In this document: piece after piece, positions 36,493 through 45,990 of the stretch
Numbering within the stretch: position 1 is the first letter of the stretch
Layout of the letters: each line of letters opens with the position of its first letter
Source of the DNA: an uncultured Lachnospiraceae bacterium
Lineage (GTDB): Bacteria > Bacillota > Clostridia > Lachnospirales > Lachnospiraceae
Assembly (NCBI GenBank): GCA_945929965.1
Contig: CAMEOT010000011.1
Location: 1-64,000, forward strand
DNA: 64,000 nt
Direction: 5' to 3'
The notes under the pieces: model-generated
The model's database searches: none
The model's input: the letters and a program-made list of their open reading frames with translations, nothing else
What the model was told of the DNA's origin: nothing
Translations under genes and position numbers: made by a program

Positions 36493-38355
36493 ATGGATTA
36501 TTTACAGAAAAAATCAATACGAAGTGTCGCAGCAACCATTGCAGGCTTTTTGCGTCACTGCGTTCGGAAAATAGGAATCACCAGAGAGAAGCTTCCTTCC
36601 TGCATAGCACTTGCGGTATGTCCGCTGGTGACATTTTATCTGTTTGAAATGTATACCCACAATCCTTTCACAACGATGCATTTCAAGACACAGATATTGA
36701 ACATGGCGTTTTATGTACTGAGCGCGCTTCTGTTATTCGGAATCGTTAAATATGTCCGGGCTGCTCTGATGCTGCAGACAACATTTTTCATGGCGGCAGG
36801 TCTTGCAAATTATTATGTGCTGAATTTCCGGTCAGCACCTATTATGCCCTGGGATATTTATTCCATCGGTACGGCAGCCAGTGTGGCAGGGAATTTTAAC
36901 TATACTCTGAAGGGCAGCACGGTGCTGGTCATCATAGGATTCCTGATATTGCTGTTGATCGAGAGCCGTTTTCATATGAAGGCTCCGGCGCGCGTAGCCA
37001 AAAGAGCGGCACTTATACTGCTTAGCATTGCATTGATCTACGGCTATACGGGTATGGTGCAGAGCGAGAGCTTTGTGCAGAACTTTGGCTTGTACGATAA
37101 GCTGTTTACCCCTACCGTCATGAACAAAAGAGACGGTAATATCGTGGCATTCCTGATGGAACTGGAGTATATGGATGTGGAGAAGCCCGCAGGCTATTCC
37201 GCAGATGGTACCGGAAGTGATTATGAACAGGCTGGTAAGGATTCCACGGGGCTTGCGGCAGCCGTGGAAGATCCAAAGAGCGTGAAGCGCCCCAATATCA
37301 TTGTCATCATGGATGAGGCTTTTTCCGATCTGGCGGTGAGAGGTGATTTCACCACCAACGAGGACTATATGCCCTTTATTCACAGTTTACAGCAGGGTGC
37401 GGAGAATACCAGAACCGGCTATCTGAATGTTTCCGTGCTGGGTGGGAATACTGCCAATACGGAGTTTGAATTCCTCACCGGCAATACCATAGGATTCCTG
37501 CCCCAGGGCAGTGTGGCTTACCAGCAGTATGTGCAGAAGGAGATGCCGTCTCTGGCATCCTATCTGAAGGAGCTGGACTATCATACCGTGGCGATCCATC
37601 CGTATTATGCCAGCGGCTGGGACAGAGACAGGGTCTATCCGCTACTTGGTTTTGATGAGTTTTTATCCCAGGAGGATTTCACGAATCCGAAACGGATCCG
37701 TAACTATATCTCCGATGAGAGCAGCTTTGCCAAGATCATCGAACTGTATGAGAATAAAAAAGAGGGAGAGCCTCTGTTTGTCTTTAACGTAACCATGCAG
37801 AATCACAGCGGTTACGAAGAGGAATTCCATAATTTTACCCCGGATATCACCGTGGACGGCATTGATTCCAAGGCGTTGTCTATGTATCTGTCTCTGGTAA
37901 AACAGACGGATCACGCTCTGCAGGGTCTGATCGATTATTTCTCTCAGGCGGATGAGGATACCATGATCGTATTCTTCGGGGATCATCAGCCTACGACCTA
38001 TGTGAGCAATCCGATCTTAAGAAATAATAAAGTGAATCCGGAGACTTTAACAGATGAGGAAAATCTGTTAAAATATAAAGTACCTTATGTGATTTGGAGC
38101 AACTTTGACATTGAGGAGCAGACGGGAGGAGAGACCAGTGCCAATTATCTGGCAATGGATGTGCTGGAGAACTGTGATCTGCCGTTGCCTGCCCTGCAGA
38201 GCAGTCTGACCGGGCTTCGGAAGGAATATCCGGTGATCAGTGCAGCAGGTGTGAGAGAGGCGGACGGCACTCTTACAACTGTGAAGGAATGTGGGGAAGC
38301 ATTGAACGATTACCGGAGTCTGGAGTATTATCTGCTGTTTGATTACGAAAGGTAA
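36493..38355 (+). CDS. LtaS-family phosphoglycerol transferase (sulfatase fold)
   Basis: A 620-residue membrane enzyme expected to transfer glycerol-phosphate from phosphatidylglycerol to a cell-surface polymer. Five N-terminal membrane helices (to about residue 190) are followed by an extracellular sulfatase-fold domain from about 262: NIIVIMDEAFSDL, the nucleophile threonine in GGNTANTEFEFLTG, TVAIHPYYASGWDR, and the metal site FFGDHQPTTY. The metal-binding glutamate of LtaS appears as Glu in MDEAF. Neighbouring YfhO also acts on lipoteichoic acid in other Firmicutes. The exact polymer is inferred. Confidence 0.88.
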   Translation: MDYLQKKSIRSVAATIAGFLRHCVRKIGITREKLPSCIALAVCPLVTFYLFEMYTHNPFTTMHFKTQILNMAFYVLSALLLFGIVKYVRAALMLQTTFFMAAGLANYYVLNFRSAPIMPWDIYSIGTAASVAGNFNYTLKGSTVLVIIGFLILLLIESRFHMKAPARVAKRAALILLSIALIYGYTGMVQSESFVQNFGLYDKLFTPTVMNKRDGNIVAFLMELEYMDVEKPAGYSADGTGSDYEQAGKDSTGLAAAVEDPKSVKRPNIIVIMDEAFSDLAVRGDFTTNEDYMPFIHSLQQGAENTRTGYLNVSVLGGNTANTEFEFLTGNTIGFLPQGSVAYQQYVQKEMPSLASYLKELDYHTVAIHPYYASGWDRDRVYPLLGFDEFLSQEDFTNPKRIRNYISDESSFAKIIELYENKKEGEPLFVFNVTMQNHSGYEEEFHNFTPDITVDGIDSKALSMYLSLVKQTDHALQGLIDYFSQADEDTMIVFFGDHQPTTYVSNPILRNNKVNPETLTDEENLLKYKVPYVIWSNFDIEEQTGGETSANYLAMDVLENCDLPLPALQSSLTGLRKEYPVISAAGVREADGTLTTVKECGEALNDYRSLEYYLLFDYER

Positions 38356-38384
38356 AACATTCAAGTTTGCAGGTTATTGAAAAT

Positions 38385-40994
38385 ATGAAGATTAAGATGA
38401 ACGGCAACAAGACGACAGCAATAAGTGCAGAACGCAGGACGCAGAGAGGAATCTCTGTGCTTGCGTTCTTTGTGCCTGCATTTATCATGCTGGTTCTTTT
38501 TATCATACGGGGCATATATCCTTTTGGTGACCGGAGTTTTCTGTTCTCCGACATGTACCATCAGTATATGCCTTTTTTAAGTGAATTCGTACATAAGATC
38601 AAAGCGGGAGAGGGACTGTCTTATTCTTACAACGTGGGGATCGGATCGAATTTCCTGGCGTTATATGTCTATTATGTAGCAAGTCCTTTTAACTGGCTGG
38701 TATTTTTGCTGCCGGAGAGCCTGATCATGGAATTCATGAGTTATCTCGTGATCCTGCGGATCGGTCTTATGGGGCTTACGTTCAGTATTTATCTGAGGAA
38801 GACTTTTGGCAAGGCAGATCCGGCGGTGATCCTGTTTTCCACCTGTTATGCCCTGTCCGGCTATCTGGCAGCTTATAACTGGAATGTGATGTGGCTGGAC
38901 TGCCTGATCCTGTTACCACTGATCCTTTTGGGAGTGGAGCGGCTGGCCAGAGAGGGCAGATGGGTCATGTACACTGTGACCCTGGGGCTTTGCATCCTGA
39001 CCAATTACTATATTTCCATTATGATCTGCATCTTCCTGGTGCTGTATTTCGGAATGCTGTTGATCACGGAATACCATATCATGACGGAAGGACAGAGCCA
39101 AAAAGTAAAAACGGTATTCGGCAGGATCGGAAGATTTGCATTTGCATCTCTGCTGGCAGGAGGGCTGGCTGCGGCACTGCTGATTCCGGAGGTCTGCGCT
39201 ATCTTAAGGACGGATTTTGGCAATTCGGATTTCCCCGGTACGTTGGACTCCTATTTTTCCGTGTTTGATATGCTGGCGAGACACTGCCTGTGCGTGACCA
39301 CGGAGAGAGGACTGGAACACTGGCCGAACATCTACTGTGGTGTGGCGGTATTTTTACTGGTGCCCATGTATGCACTGAATGAAAAAATATCGGTGAGAAA
39401 ACGGTTCTGCAATCTGGCACTGGCGGGATTTTTGTTGCTTAGCTTTGGGACCAATGTTCTGGATTTTTTGTGGCACGGTCTGAATTATCCGGATTCCCTG
39501 CCGGCGAGACAGTCTTTTCTCTATATTTTTCTGATCCTTGTCATGTGCTATGATGCTTTCCGGAATGTGGAGGGCACTTCTCCCGGGCAGATCATCTATG
39601 GGTATCTGGCGGCGGTGGTATTTTTACTTGCCTGTGAGAAATTCGTGGAGAGCGAGGATTTCGACACGGGTATTGAAGTGCTGACGCTGGTGTTCGTTAC
39701 AATCTACGGGGTGATTCTGTATCTGTACCGGACGAGGAAGAGCGAACTGACGAGGCAGGTGCTGGGGATTCTGGTGCTGGCGTGCGTAGTGGCGGAGCTG
39801 AGCATCAATACATTTAATACGAGTCTGGGTACTACCGGACGAAGCGCTTATCTGGAAGACCAGGAGGATTATAAGGCGTTGTATGCTCTGGCGCAGGAAC
39901 AGGAGGGGGATGACTTCTTCCGTATCGAGAAGTTTACCCGCAAGACAAAAAATGACGGAACCCTGACCGGGTACCCTACGGCTTCGGTATTTTCCTCCAC
40001 CATGAATTCCCGGGTCATGGATCTGTATAAGAAGCTTGGCATGCGTCACAGTAAGGTTTACTATGGATTCGACGGAGCGACGGCTTTCGTGTCGGCACTC
40101 CTGAATGTGGATTACATGTTCGGCGAATCGGATAAATACGAAAACGGTCTGTATGAGACTGTGAATAACAGTGGAGATGTTTATTTATATCATTGTAAAT
40201 ATACGCTGCCCTTTGGTTATGTGGCACCCACGGACTGGAATGTTACGGACGAGATCGGCACCGGTGTGAGAGTGCAGAATCAGTTGATAGAGGATCTGGG
40301 AATCGCAGAGCCCTTACTGGACCGGGCGACCAGTGAGGCTAGCGGGGACAATGTATGTATTACTGCGGACCGGGCAGGCTATTATTATGCAAGGATCAAT
40401 GCCACAGGGACGAAAAAGGTGCAGGTGCTGGGAGGAACGCTGGAAACTTGCGACTACGCGGATCTGAAGGATGGATCCATTCTGTATCTGGGATATCTGC
40501 AGAAGGGAGAGCGGGTCACCCTGACCAATGGAGATGATGCGGATGAGACGCAGAAGGTATCTGCGGAAGCCTATGTACTGAATGAAGAAGTGCTGGCACA
40601 GGCAGTGGAGATACTGTCAAAAGAACATCTGGAAAATGTAGAGATGGACAGCACCCATATTTCCGGAACATTAAGCCTGGAAGAAGCCGGCAGACTGATC
40701 CTGTCCGTGCCTTATGAGGAGGGCTGGACGGTGCAGATCGACGGGGAAAATGCAGAACCTGAGCGGTTTGGCGATGCCCTCATGGCATTTGATCTGGAAG
40801 CGGGAGAGCATACGATACAGATGCACTATGTACCGGAAGGACGGAATATCGGTATTCTGGTGAGTGCGGGAAGTGTACTGATCCTGTTGGGATGCGTGCT
40901 GTGTCAGAGGCGCGGCGGCAAGAAAGCGGATCGCAGAGAAGATGTAAGAGGAGATTCCTCCGACGGAAGGAATCGTCTGCGGAATGGAGGTTAG
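38385..40994 (+). CDS. YfhO family membrane protein
   Basis: A very large polytopic protein (869 residues from the chosen ATG) with about 12-13 membrane segments to residue 460 or so, then a long extracytoplasmic domain and a closing membrane helix near the C-terminus. Landmarks are GDRSFLFSDMYHQYMPFLSEF and AAYNWNVMWLDCLILLPLILLG. YfhO proteins are GT-C-like transferases; in Bacillus, YfhO is needed for lipoteichoic acid glycosylation. Next to an LtaS-like gene this suggests modification of the same polymer. No strong ribosome site is visible; TTG at 38367 and ATG at 38397 are alternatives. Confidence 0.85.
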   Translation: MKIKMNGNKTTAISAERRTQRGISVLAFFVPAFIMLVLFIIRGIYPFGDRSFLFSDMYHQYMPFLSEFVHKIKAGEGLSYSYNVGIGSNFLALYVYYVASPFNWLVFLLPESLIMEFMSYLVILRIGLMGLTFSIYLRKTFGKADPAVILFSTCYALSGYLAAYNWNVMWLDCLILLPLILLGVERLAREGRWVMYTVTLGLCILTNYYISIMICIFLVLYFGMLLITEYHIMTEGQSQKVKTVFGRIGRFAFASLLAGGLAAALLIPEVCAILRTDFGNSDFPGTLDSYFSVFDMLARHCLCVTTERGLEHWPNIYCGVAVFLLVPMYALNEKISVRKRFCNLALAGFLLLSFGTNVLDFLWHGLNYPDSLPARQSFLYIFLILVMCYDAFRNVEGTSPGQIIYGYLAAVVFLLACEKFVESEDFDTGIEVLTLVFVTIYGVILYLYRTRKSELTRQVLGILVLACVVAELSINTFNTSLGTTGRSAYLEDQEDYKALYALAQEQEGDDFFRIEKFTRKTKNDGTLTGYPTASVFSSTMNSRVMDLYKKLGMRHSKVYYGFDGATAFVSALLNVDYMFGESDKYENGLYETVNNSGDVYLYHCKYTLPFGYVAPTDWNVTDEIGTGVRVQNQLIEDLGIAEPLLDRATSEASGDNVCITADRAGYYYARINATGTKKVQVLGGTLETCDYADLKDGSILYLGYLQKGERVTLTNGDDADETQKVSAEAYVLNEEVLAQAVEILSKEHLENVEMDSTHISGTLSLEEAGRLILSVPYEEGWTVQIDGENAEPERFGDALMAFDLEAGEHTIQMHYVPEGRNIGILVSAGSVLILLGCVLCQRRGGKKADRREDVRGDSSDGRNRLRNGG

Positions 40995-40995
40995 T

Positions 40996-41859
40996 ATGAC
41001 GAAGAAGAGCATCAGCGATACCCTGCGGCGTACCTGCCTGATCCTGGCGGGATCTTTTATCATGGCTGTGAACTTAAAAAGCTTTGTCCGCACCGGAGGA
41101 CTGATCCCCGGTGGATTCAACGGTATGACCCGTCTGATCCAGGAGATCAGTGTACTGTTGTGGCATTGGGAGCCTCCGTTTTCTGTGATCAATTTTATTC
41201 TGAATGCCATTCCGGCTGTGATCAGTTTCAAATTTATCGGGAAAAAATTTACCGGCTATTCCTGCCTGATGATCGTAGTGAGTGGTATCCTGACAGATAT
41301 TGTGCCGTCATTTCCCGTGACGGAGGATATTCTGCTGATCTCCATCTTCGGAGGACTGATCAATGCATTAGCCATCAGTCTGTGCCTGTTTGCCAATGCC
41401 ACCAGCGGAGGCACCGATTTTATCGCAATTTTCCTGTCGGAGAAATACGGCATTGACTCCTGGAATTATATTTTCGCCGGAAATGTGGTGATCCTTGGGA
41501 TCGCCGGAGCACTGTTCGGATGGGACAAGGCGCTGTACTCCATTATTTTTCAGTACACCTCCACCCAGGTACTGCATGTATTGTACAAGCGGTATCAGAA
41601 GCAGACACTGATCATCGTGACCAAACGACCGGAGGATGTCTACGAAGCCATTGCAGAGATCACGAATCACGATGCCACGCTGATCAAGGGAGAGGGCTGT
41701 TATTCCAAACAGGAATGTGATGTGCTGTATTCCGTGGTAGGACGGGATGAAGTGAATAAGGTTGTGAATACAGTGCGTAAGACCGATCCCCAGGCTTTTG
41801 TTAATATGATCCGCACGGAGAACCTGGCGGGAAGATTTTATCAGAGACCGAATGATTAA
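40996..41859 (+). CDS. YitT family membrane protein (DUF161/DUF2179)
   Basis: A 287-residue protein with five membrane helices (KSFVRTGGLIPGGFNGMTRLI, ISLCLFANATSGGTDFIA are typical) and a C-terminal cytosolic DUF2179 domain containing KGEGCYSKQECDVLYSVVGRDE. Function is not settled for the family. Start 40996 is chosen because GGAGGTTAGT lies directly upstream; it is one base after the yfhO stop, so the two are coupled. Confidence 0.88.
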   Translation: MTKKSISDTLRRTCLILAGSFIMAVNLKSFVRTGGLIPGGFNGMTRLIQEISVLLWHWEPPFSVINFILNAIPAVISFKFIGKKFTGYSCLMIVVSGILTDIVPSFPVTEDILLISIFGGLINALAISLCLFANATSGGTDFIAIFLSEKYGIDSWNYIFAGNVVILGIAGALFGWDKALYSIIFQYTSTQVLHVLYKRYQKQTLIIVTKRPEDVYEAIAEITNHDATLIKGEGCYSKQECDVLYSVVGRDEVNKVVNTVRKTDPQAFVNMIRTENLAGRFYQRPND

Positions 41860-41873
41860 GAGTTGTAAAAAAG

Positions 41874-41909
41874 AGCCTGAGAGTCAGCAGCTTAACTGAC
41901 ACTCAGGCT
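41874..41909. terminator. convergent terminator overlapping the end of the AraC gene
   Basis: AGCCTGAG (41874-41881) pairs with CTCAGGCT (41902-41909), and GTCAG with CTGAC, with a short loop. AAAAAA lies to the left and TATTTTTT to the right, so it can serve both strands. Its right arm encodes the last residues of the minus-strand AraC protein. Confidence 0.75.
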
Positions 41910-42785
41910 TGCGTATTTTTTCGGGGAGACGCCTACGGCTTTGGTGAAGGCTTTGAAGAAATTGCTGTAATCTGTGAAACCACTGCGTTCGAAGGCCTCC
42001 ATGACATTACCGTTTTCGTTCAATACAGCTTTGGCGATACTGATGCGGCGGGCGGTGATGTATTTGTTGATCGTGGTGCCGGTGGCAGATTTGAAGATCC
42101 GGCAGATATAGGATTCACTTAAATAAAACTGCCCGGCTAACTGTTCTACGGTAATGGGCTGGGAGATATTCTGGTTGATGAAGTTTAAAATATCGTCCAC
42201 CTGATGGTTATAGCGGTAGGAGCTGTCCTTGTATTCCGCGGCGTCCGCAGTATTTTCTCCGGCACTGGTCTGCTCTGTGTTCCTGACGAACAGAGTGTTG
42301 AGCATGACCATCAGTTCCATGAAAGCGGCATATTCCGTAATGTCATGGGCGAAGCCCTCCGCAGAGGTGATTTTGTTGATATAATAGAGGAATCGCTTTT
42401 GCTGTTCCTTATTTAATGACAGCTTATGGGAAAAGGGGGCACTGCGGTGGGTGAAACAGAAGCTCAGATCCGTGTTCCCTGTGGAAATCTGTTTCATGAA
42501 GTCCGGTGCCACCGACAACACGATTCTCTCATGGACGGAATTGTCGATCTGGGTCAGCTTGTGACTTTCATACTGGTTGATGATAAAGAGATCCCCGGGG
42601 GCAATCGTATAGAAACAATTGTCGATGAGGAACTGCTTGCCGCCGCAGATGGAATAATAGATCTCATAGCAGTCATGGATATGCATGTCCATGGCTTTTT
42701 CTTCTTTGTATAAATGGGCAATGGCAAAAGTCCCGGAGGTCTTGCAATTCTCTATGGCTGTTTTACAGGAAGTAAGTTCTTCCAT
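41892..42785 (-). CDS. AraC family transcriptional regulator
   Basis: A 297-residue protein with an N-terminal cupin-like effector domain (HIHDCYEIYYSICGGKQFLIDN, then LFIINQYESHKL) and a C-terminal pair of helix-turn-helix motifs (about 195-292: ITVEQLAGQFYLSESYICRIFKSATG and GNVMEAFERSGFTDYSNFFKAFTKAVGVSPKKY). The effector is probably a sugar, as is usual for this cupin-AraC type, but no sugar genes adjoin it. It does not share an obvious promoter with its neighbours. Confidence 0.88.
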   Translation of the reverse strand: MEELTSCKTAIENCKTSGTFAIAHLYKEEKAMDMHIHDCYEIYYSICGGKQFLIDNCFYTIAPGDLFIINQYESHKLTQIDNSVHERIVLSVAPDFMKQISTGNTDLSFCFTHRSAPFSHKLSLNKEQQKRFLYYINKITSAEGFAHDITEYAAFMELMVMLNTLFVRNTEQTSAGENTADAAEYKDSSYRYNHQVDDILNFINQNISQPITVEQLAGQFYLSESYICRIFKSATGTTINKYITARRISIAKAVLNENGNVMEAFERSGFTDYSNFFKAFTKAVGVSPKKYASLSVS

Positions 42786-42855
42786 TCTTTCTTTCTCCTA
42801 TGATGACAACGTTTAAAAAGAGCCTTGGCACAGGCAAAGCAGCATGCTATACTGA

Positions 42856-43452
42856 TTAGGCAGACAGCTTCCGGCGTGCGAAGAACAGGCAGCAGGCGGC
42901 GAACAGGCAGACACACAGTCTGGACAGAACCTGGTGGCTGTAACATGCGTCAATCTGGGCAACCAGTGCATCGGACAGAATCAGAAAAGGATCGTCAGCT
43001 CCTGTGGAGACATAGACCCGGTTCCTGGGAAGGACCAGCGTCACATCCGCATTATGATTCAGGGCGATGTTCTCCGGTGCGAAGAAATGACAGGGATTGT
43101 ATTCCTTCTGAATCATACCGGCACTGCTTACGGTGACGGTCTTAATCCCGATCAGCTGCTCACTGTGCGGGAAGTCGAGCCGAAGTCCGGTAAGATGTCC
43201 CTCAAGGGAAGCGTCTAAGAGGAAAGACACCTGCATGGTATCGGGATCAAACGTGGAAGAGATACATTTCTCCTGTGAAAAATTACCGTCGGTATCCGTG
43301 GTGTAATACAGGGAACAGCCGTCTCCCTCAAACTCTTCAAAGGTGATCCGCAGATGCAGATCCGATGCCGGATGCGGGAAACAGACAAAAATTACAGCTA
43401 TAAGCAGGAGGATCAGACCACCTGCGAGATGTTTTTTAGATGGAAGATGCAT
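42856..43452 (-). CDS. unrecognised membrane-anchored protein
   Basis: A 198-residue protein with one hydrophobic helix at the N-terminus (LAGGLILLLIAVIFVCF, about 10-26), an extracytoplasmic part of about 140 residues rich in beta strand, and a second hydrophobic helix near the C-terminus (LCVCLFAACCLFFARR). I recognise no family. Its ATG on the minus strand is preceded by AAGGAGCTTTTC. It lies divergently from the polytopic protein at 43541, and the pair may work together at the envelope; that is only positional. Confidence 0.65.
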   Translation of the reverse strand: MHLPSKKHLAGGLILLLIAVIFVCFPHPASDLHLRITFEEFEGDGCSLYYTTDTDGNFSQEKCISSTFDPDTMQVSFLLDASLEGHLTGLRLDFPHSEQLIGIKTVTVSSAGMIQKEYNPCHFFAPENIALNHNADVTLVLPRNRVYVSTGADDPFLILSDALVAQIDACYSHQVLSRLCVCLFAACCLFFARRKLSA

Positions 43453-43540
43453 GAAAAGCTCCTTACGTGCGTGGCACGGTTTTATTTAAGATTTTTATGA
43501 TTTTATCATACGGGAAAAAAAGTAAAATCGCAAGGTATTT

Positions 43541-44836
43541 ATGAGGAAGGACAAGAGAATGGAACAAAATATGACAGAAAAAAGAAAAGGAACGGACAGG
43601 GAAGACCTGGTGGTGATCCTGTTCGGGATCCTGCTCGCCTGGCTGATCTATCAGATCGTATTAAAAGAACTTCCGGAGACGTTGTCGGACTATAATGGAC
43701 ATACTTATGTGTATCTGCCGTTGTTTAACCGTAGCACCTGGTTCCAGGGATGGAAGACGGTGCCTTACTGTCTGTGGCATCTGTGTGTGTTGGGACTGAA
43801 TCATATCCTGAGGATCCCGCTGGAGGTATCGGCGGCATATGTGACCGGTGCGTTTCACTTATTTGCTTATTTTGTCCTCTACTGGATGATCCGCAGATAT
43901 ACGGAGCGGTTCTGTGAGAAGGCAGGAGCCTGGAAGGCCGCAATGCTCGCTTTCGGCCTGTCTGTGGCGCAGGGACTGTATTTTTACTGGCTGGATGCCG
44001 GCGGACGTTTCTTAGGTATCTATTCCATGAATCCGATTCATAATCCGACCCATATGAGTGTCAGGGGCTTCGGACTGTTGTGCTTCTGCCTGGTCTACGA
44101 TATCTGGGGAGCACAGAAGGATCCGGCATACCGGGGCGTCTTTTTCCCGGTGGAGAGAAGTCTGAAAAAATATTACGGCGTGCTGGCAGGAGTTCTGTTC
44201 CTGACGGCCATGTCCAAACCGGTATTCGCGGAGATGTTCGTACCGGCAGTGGGTGTGATCATGCTGTACCGGCTGTTAAAGCTCTGCGTGCGTAAGGATG
44301 AACGGAAGACGGAATATTTCAGACACTGCGTGTATACTTTTTTGTGTGCGCTGCCGGCACTGTTTTACATATTGCTGCAGTTCTTAGCCTACTTTTTCTG
44401 GGGCGGAAGCTACGGGGCAGACGGCTCCTTCATGGTGACGAAGTGGATGGAAGTCTGGAGCATGTATTCCGAGAATATTATTCTGTCGGTGGCACTGGGT
44501 ATGGCATTCCCTCTTCTGGTGATCCTGTTTGACGCGGCATTTTTCGTAAAGGACGACCTGGGAATCCTGGCAATCGCCGGATATGTCATCGGTTTTCTGG
44601 AAGCGGCACTTTTCGGAGAGGGCGGAAGCAAATTAAGCCATGCGGACTTTTTATGGCCCATGATGTGTGGCATGATGTTAGTATGGGTGGCTGCAATGCT
44701 GCATCTACTGGTACTGGAGAAGAACGAAGACCAGCGCAGGGGACAGCGGGTTGCGGTCAATGTATGCTTCTTAATATTCGGCTTTCATGTGCTGTGTGGA
44801 CTGCTCTATATACAAAACACATTGACGGTAGGATAA
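43541..44836 (+). CDS. polytopic membrane protein of unknown function
   Basis: A 431-residue protein with about ten hydrophobic segments starting at residue 25 (LVVILFGILLAWLIYQIV). Aromatic, Gly-rich loops such as YNGHTYVYLPLFNRSTWFQGW follow the first helix, where GT-C-type glycosyltransferases carry acidic residues, and NPIHNPTHMSVRGFG is notable. I suspect a GT-C-like or polymer-export role but cannot name a family. An ATG at 43559 with GGAC-AAGAG upstream is an alternative start. A terminator follows at 44903. Confidence 0.7.
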   Translation: MRKDKRMEQNMTEKRKGTDREDLVVILFGILLAWLIYQIVLKELPETLSDYNGHTYVYLPLFNRSTWFQGWKTVPYCLWHLCVLGLNHILRIPLEVSAAYVTGAFHLFAYFVLYWMIRRYTERFCEKAGAWKAAMLAFGLSVAQGLYFYWLDAGGRFLGIYSMNPIHNPTHMSVRGFGLLCFCLVYDIWGAQKDPAYRGVFFPVERSLKKYYGVLAGVLFLTAMSKPVFAEMFVPAVGVIMLYRLLKLCVRKDERKTEYFRHCVYTFLCALPALFYILLQFLAYFFWGGSYGADGSFMVTKWMEVWSMYSENIILSVALGMAFPLLVILFDAAFFVKDDLGILAIAGYVIGFLEAALFGEGGSKLSHADFLWPMMCGMMLVWVAAMLHLLVLEKNEDQRRGQRVAVNVCFLIFGFHVLCGLLYIQNTLTVG

Positions 44837-44902
44837 AAGTTCAAAATTTGCAATGTTTTATTTAAAATATGAAAAGACTTTGAGAATCTTTTCTAGTATA
44901 CT

Positions 44903-44950
44903 GGGATCATGCAAAGAGAGAAAGCACTTGCATGATCCCTTCTTTTTTTA
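44903..44950 (+). terminator. intrinsic terminator
   Basis: GGGATCATGCAA (44903-44914) pairs perfectly with TTGCATGATCCC (44928-44939) around a purine-rich loop, followed by TTCTTTTTTT. Confidence 0.85.
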
Positions 44951-44968
44951 GAAAAAAGTAAAAAAAGG

Positions 44969-44998
44969 TTGGAAATGCTTACAATGATATGCTATAAT
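44969..44998 (+). promoter_or_regulatory. sigma-A promoter of the uronate unit
   Basis: TTGGAA (44969-44974), 18-base spacer, consensus TATAAT (44993-44998). A run of A/T precedes it. It lies 73 bases upstream of the kduI start. Confidence 0.7.
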
Positions 44999-45011
44999 GT
45001 AAGTGCTTTCA
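44998..45011. promoter_or_regulatory. probable cre (CcpA) site
   Basis: TGTAAGTGCTTTCA differs from the catabolite-responsive consensus TGWNANCGNTNWCA only at the central C (T here). It overlaps the end of the -10 and the expected start point, a position where CcpA represses. Confidence 0.5.
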
Positions 45012-45071
45012 TAAAAAGGTATCATTCAATGACGGCTCGCAGGTCGTCCGTTGAGGAAAGAGAGGCGTAAG

Positions 45072-45932
45072 GTGGAACTTAGAACAGCAGTATCACCAAG
45101 AGATGTGAAGCATTATACCACAGAGCGTCTGAGAGAAGAGTTTCTGATCCAGAATCTGTTCGTACCCGGCGAGATCAAGCTGGTATACAGCCACATCGAC
45201 AGAATCATTACAGGAGCAGCAGTACCTGTAAGCCCTATCACTCTGACCGCCGGAGATGAACTCCGTGCAGAGTATTTCTGCCAGAGAAGAGAACTGGGTG
45301 TGATCAATATCGGCGGAGCAGGTATGATTACCGTTGATGGCAAAGTGTACAAGGTAGGCTACAAGGAAGCTATGTACATTGGAATGGGCTCCAAAGAGAT
45401 CATTTTTGCAAGCGAAGATGAGAAGCAGCCCGCTAAATTTTATCTGAATTCCGCTCCCGCACATAAGACTTATCCGACTGTGCTGATCAAGCCGGAAGGT
45501 ACTCCCGAAGAGGGGGTAGTCATTGTAAAGGATGAGAATAAAGTAGAGCTGGGTACTCTGGAGGATGCCAACCACAGAGTTATCTGCAAATATATCCTTC
45601 CCGGACAGGTAGAGAGCTGTCAGCTGGAGATGGGTATGACAAAGTTAGAGCCCGGCAGTGTATGGAACACCATGCCCTGTCATACACATGACAGACGTAT
45701 GGAAGTATATCTGTATTTCGATATGCCGGAGGATGCATTTGTTATGCACTATATGGGTGAGCCCGATGAGACCCGTCATATCGTAATGCGTAATGAAGAG
45801 GCAGTGATCTCCCCCAGCTGGTCCATCCATTCCGGATGCGGTTCCAGAGCATACACCTTTATCTGGGGTATGGTTGGCGAGAATCAGGACTTCGACGACA
45901 TGGACGGTGTCGACAACAGAGATCTGAAATAA
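45072..45932 (+). CDS. kduI: 5-dehydro-4-deoxy-D-glucuronate isomerase KduI
   Basis: Isomerises 5-keto-4-deoxyuronate, the product of unsaturated uronate opening, to 2,5-diketo-3-deoxygluconate. The 286-residue cupin-fold enzyme has VSPRDVKHYTTERLREEFL at the N-terminus and the zinc site NTMPCHTHDRRMEVYLYFD near residue 195. FIWGMVGENQDFDDMD at the C-terminus is typical. GTG at 45072 is chosen with GAGG upstream; a TTG at 45051 would add seven unconserved residues. First gene of a five-gene uronate unit with highly biased codon use. Confidence 0.94.
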   Translation: MELRTAVSPRDVKHYTTERLREEFLIQNLFVPGEIKLVYSHIDRIITGAAVPVSPITLTAGDELRAEYFCQRRELGVINIGGAGMITVDGKVYKVGYKEAMYIGMGSKEIIFASEDEKQPAKFYLNSAPAHKTYPTVLIKPEGTPEEGVVIVKDENKVELGTLEDANHRVICKYILPGQVESCQLEMGMTKLEPGSVWNTMPCHTHDRRMEVYLYFDMPEDAFVMHYMGEPDETRHIVMRNEEAVISPSWSIHSGCGSRAYTFIWGMVGENQDFDDMDGVDNRDLK

Positions 45933-45990
45933 GATTTTTTGACAAATGTAACTAAAATAAGAGTTTTTATAAAGAAAAGGAGAAAAAACA

